From contig GL995221.1 in the NCBI GenBank assembly GCA_000222855.1, positions 121,564 through 157,504 on the forward strand: DNA of 35,941 nucleotides. Direction: 5' to 3'. Below, piece by piece: positions 34,646 through 35,941 of this stretch. The position numbers were made by a program, and so were the translations under genes. Every line of letters begins with the position of its first letter. Positions within the stretch are counted from its first letter, which is position 1. The stretch is from Succinivibrionaceae bacterium WG-1 (GTDB lineage: Bacteria > Pseudomonadota > Gammaproteobacteria > Enterobacterales > Succinivibrionaceae). The notes under the pieces were generated by a model. The model saw nothing but the letters and a program-made list of their open reading frames with translations, made no database searches and was not told where the DNA came from.

Positions 34646-35175
34646 TTATTCTTCATATCTCTTTATATTTTTAGAATCACAATTCACAAAAACAATCATT
34701 GCTAGTTTTTTTAATAAATCATCAGTAATTGAAAGTTCTTGTTCAACAGGTACTCGTATCGTGACAGTTTTTTGGTCTTCTAATTTTTCAAATATACTAG
34801 GGTTAGATATACAATAATCCTGCACACATTCATAGTATACCTTTTCCTTTTCTAGTTTTGTGTCAACAACAAACAATACGAATGCGGTTGAAGTTCCAAG
34901 AGCATATTTAACTGTTTTTACATCTATAGATAGAGCCACATAGTTATTATCATCAACGAATTTAGGACTCGTTCTACCTTATTATTTGTCCTTCTATATT
35001 TACGATTATAACATTCTCCATTTTGAACTAATTCAACAACACAATCTCTTCCTTCATCATTACCTATTTCTAGTCTAAAGATTCAATTATCCAAATTAAG
35101 TTTGTAATGAACTAGTGCAACAGCTCTCCTCTCAGTTCCGACAGTAACTTCATCGCTTTTTGGATTACCACTTAT
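34646..35175 (-). pseudogene. DUF4365-type accessory protein gene, decayed
   Basis: The gene would begin at an ATA codon (35175-35173, probably a lost ATG) overlapping the McrC-like stop. It reads SDEVTVGTERRAVALVHYKL then NLDN, a stop (TGA at 35083-35085, in place of an expected Trp), then IFRLEIGNDEGRDCVVELVQ. A -1 frameshift near 34960-34970 moves to the next frame, which continues KFVDDNNYVALSIDVKTVKY and ends at 34646. The pattern of the N-terminal half and the Lys/Val-rich end resembles DUF4365 proteins, often next to restriction genes. Three independent defects mean it is not functional. Confidence 0.6.
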
Positions 35176-35939
35176 GATTCATCACCTATAAATAATTTTA
35201 GTTCTTCAATGAAATATTCTTCATTTCCAATCATTGATTCATCACCTGAAGGATCTTTAACTGTAAATACTCCAAACTTTTGAACTAAGTTATCAAGCCC
35301 ATACATAGAATCGACATTAACCTTATCTTCAGGGATACGTTCCTTAGCTGGATAGATCAAACCTGCACCTTTGAATTTATCCCCATATTGCAAGTGATAA
35401 TAATAGGAATATCCATGAAGTTGTCGGATATCTGCATTGTCAACATCACGTCCTTTAAATTCCATATTCTTAAATTTGGCATCTAATACTACAATTTCTC
35501 CAGTCAATCTATGACGTAACACAAAATCCGGATAATTGTCCTTTGCATAAAATGTTTGCTCATAAAAATGTAGTTCTTCTTGTGCTTTGACTTCCCAATT
35601 TTTAAGATGAATTCTCATCAAATTATATATGTACATCTCCCACAAAAATGAAGCATCTACCAAATAACCACTTACACTATTAGATTTATTTGTATTACCA
35701 TTATTTAGCTCTCTCTGATTTAATATATACTGCGCATATTGAAGAGGCTTTTTGTAATGGGCATATAAACTATTTCTCAGTATCTTGTCTTTCAAAATTT
35801 TGTTGACGGTATACTTTGATGGTCTTCGTCCAGAAAAATTTTCAGCCAAATAATTTCTTACATTTAAAATCTCAGGAAGTGCATCTTGCTCAACTCTACA
35901 TTCTTTAATAGCACTATATAAAACATCGATAATATTTTG
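35172..35939 (-). CDS. McrC-like restriction nuclease subunit (5' end outside window)
   Basis: The frame is open to the window edge, so TTG 35849 is not the real start; about 30 more codons are visible upstream. The C-terminal part has GYLVDASFLWEMYIYNLMRI and a PD-(D/E)xK nuclease core: D in NYPDFVLRH, and D-A-K in IVVLDAKFKNM. These are the features of McrC/DUF2357 proteins, which pair with an McrB-type GTPase to restrict modified or foreign DNA. The partner would be upstream, out of view. The stop overlaps the start site of the DUF4365 remnant. Confidence 0.8.
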   Translation of the reverse strand, partial: QNIIDVLYSAIKECRVEQDALPEILNVRNYLAENFSGRRPSKYTVNKILKDKILRNSLYAHYKKPLQYAQYILNQRELNNGNTNKSNSVSGYLVDASFLWEMYIYNLMRIHLKNWEVKAQEELHFYEQTFYAKDNYPDFVLRHRLTGEIVVLDAKFKNMEFKGRDVDNADIRQLHGYSYYYHLQYGDKFKGAGLIYPAKERIPEDKVNVDSMYGLDNLVQKFGVFTVKDPSGDESMIGNEEYFIEELKLFIGDES

Positions 35940-35941
35940 TC

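Noticed and set aside
34596..34817. 73-codon plus-strand frame
   Set aside because: Antisense to the DUF4365 remnant, whose family pattern is clear on the minus strand.
1..35941. CRISPR array or insertion sequence
   Set aside because: No regularly spaced repeat and no transposase-like frame was found on either strand.

Overview
The window is about 36 kb of very AT-rich DNA with gene sets typical of Gammaproteobacteria: pntA-pntB, holD-rimI, helD, ravA-viaA, pyrB-pyrI (with the regulatory chain) and an LdtD/YcbB-type L,D-transpeptidase. Together with many anaerobe-type redox enzymes (ferredoxin-nitroreductase, flavodoxin, aldo/keto reductases, flavin reductase) this suggests a host-associated, probably gut, AT-rich gammaproteobacterium. 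I cannot assign a genus from sequence alone.

Layout. 1-1163: 3' part of an L,D-transpeptidase gene. 1641-4776 (minus): pntAB with its own promoter and terminator. 5331-6014: zinc-ribbon membrane protein. 6065-7032 (minus): M23 peptidase whose signal peptide is split by a frameshift at a T7 tract. 7182-8485 (minus): holD-rimI, with an unusually long, internally duplicated psi-like protein. 8792-11477: helD (helicase IV) broken into three frames by two -1 shifts at homopolymers, the second being an in-phase A AAA AAG heptamer. 11587-14767: ravA-viaA. 14876-14951 (minus): tRNA-Trp. 15433-16832: pyrBI. 16967-19733: a metal-resistance unit, an ArsR/SmtB repressor divergent from a stand-alone HMA metallochaperone and a Zn/Cd-type P1B ATPase, around one perfect palindrome that contains both -35 hexamers. 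19819-20610 (minus): ferredoxin-nitroreductase. 20910-21746: DUF5131 protein. 21989-23383 (minus): orphan ATPase with a DUF234-type nuclease-like tail.

23709-28336 (minus) looks like one redox operon: lipoprotein aldo/keto reductase, aldo/keto reductase, lipoprotein flavodoxin (broken N-terminus), aldo/keto reductase, flavin reductase, terminator. A LysR regulator (28533-29372) diverges from it. A second minus-strand group (29421-33362) has a flavodoxin-like FMN reductase, a membrane-anchored metallo-beta-lactamase/cyclophilin-like fusion, a nitroreductase, a GNAT acetyltransferase and a DJ-1/PfpI pseudogene. The right end (33413-35941, minus) is accessory: a membrane protein of unknown function, a decayed DUF4365 gene and the 3' part of an McrC-like nuclease gene, so a restriction/defence locus probably continues past the window.

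The points most worth a second look are the frameshifts at homopolymers (helD, M23 peptidase), the duplicated HolD, the two lipoprotein redox enzymes in the LysR-linked cluster, and the palindromic divergent metal-responsive promoter.
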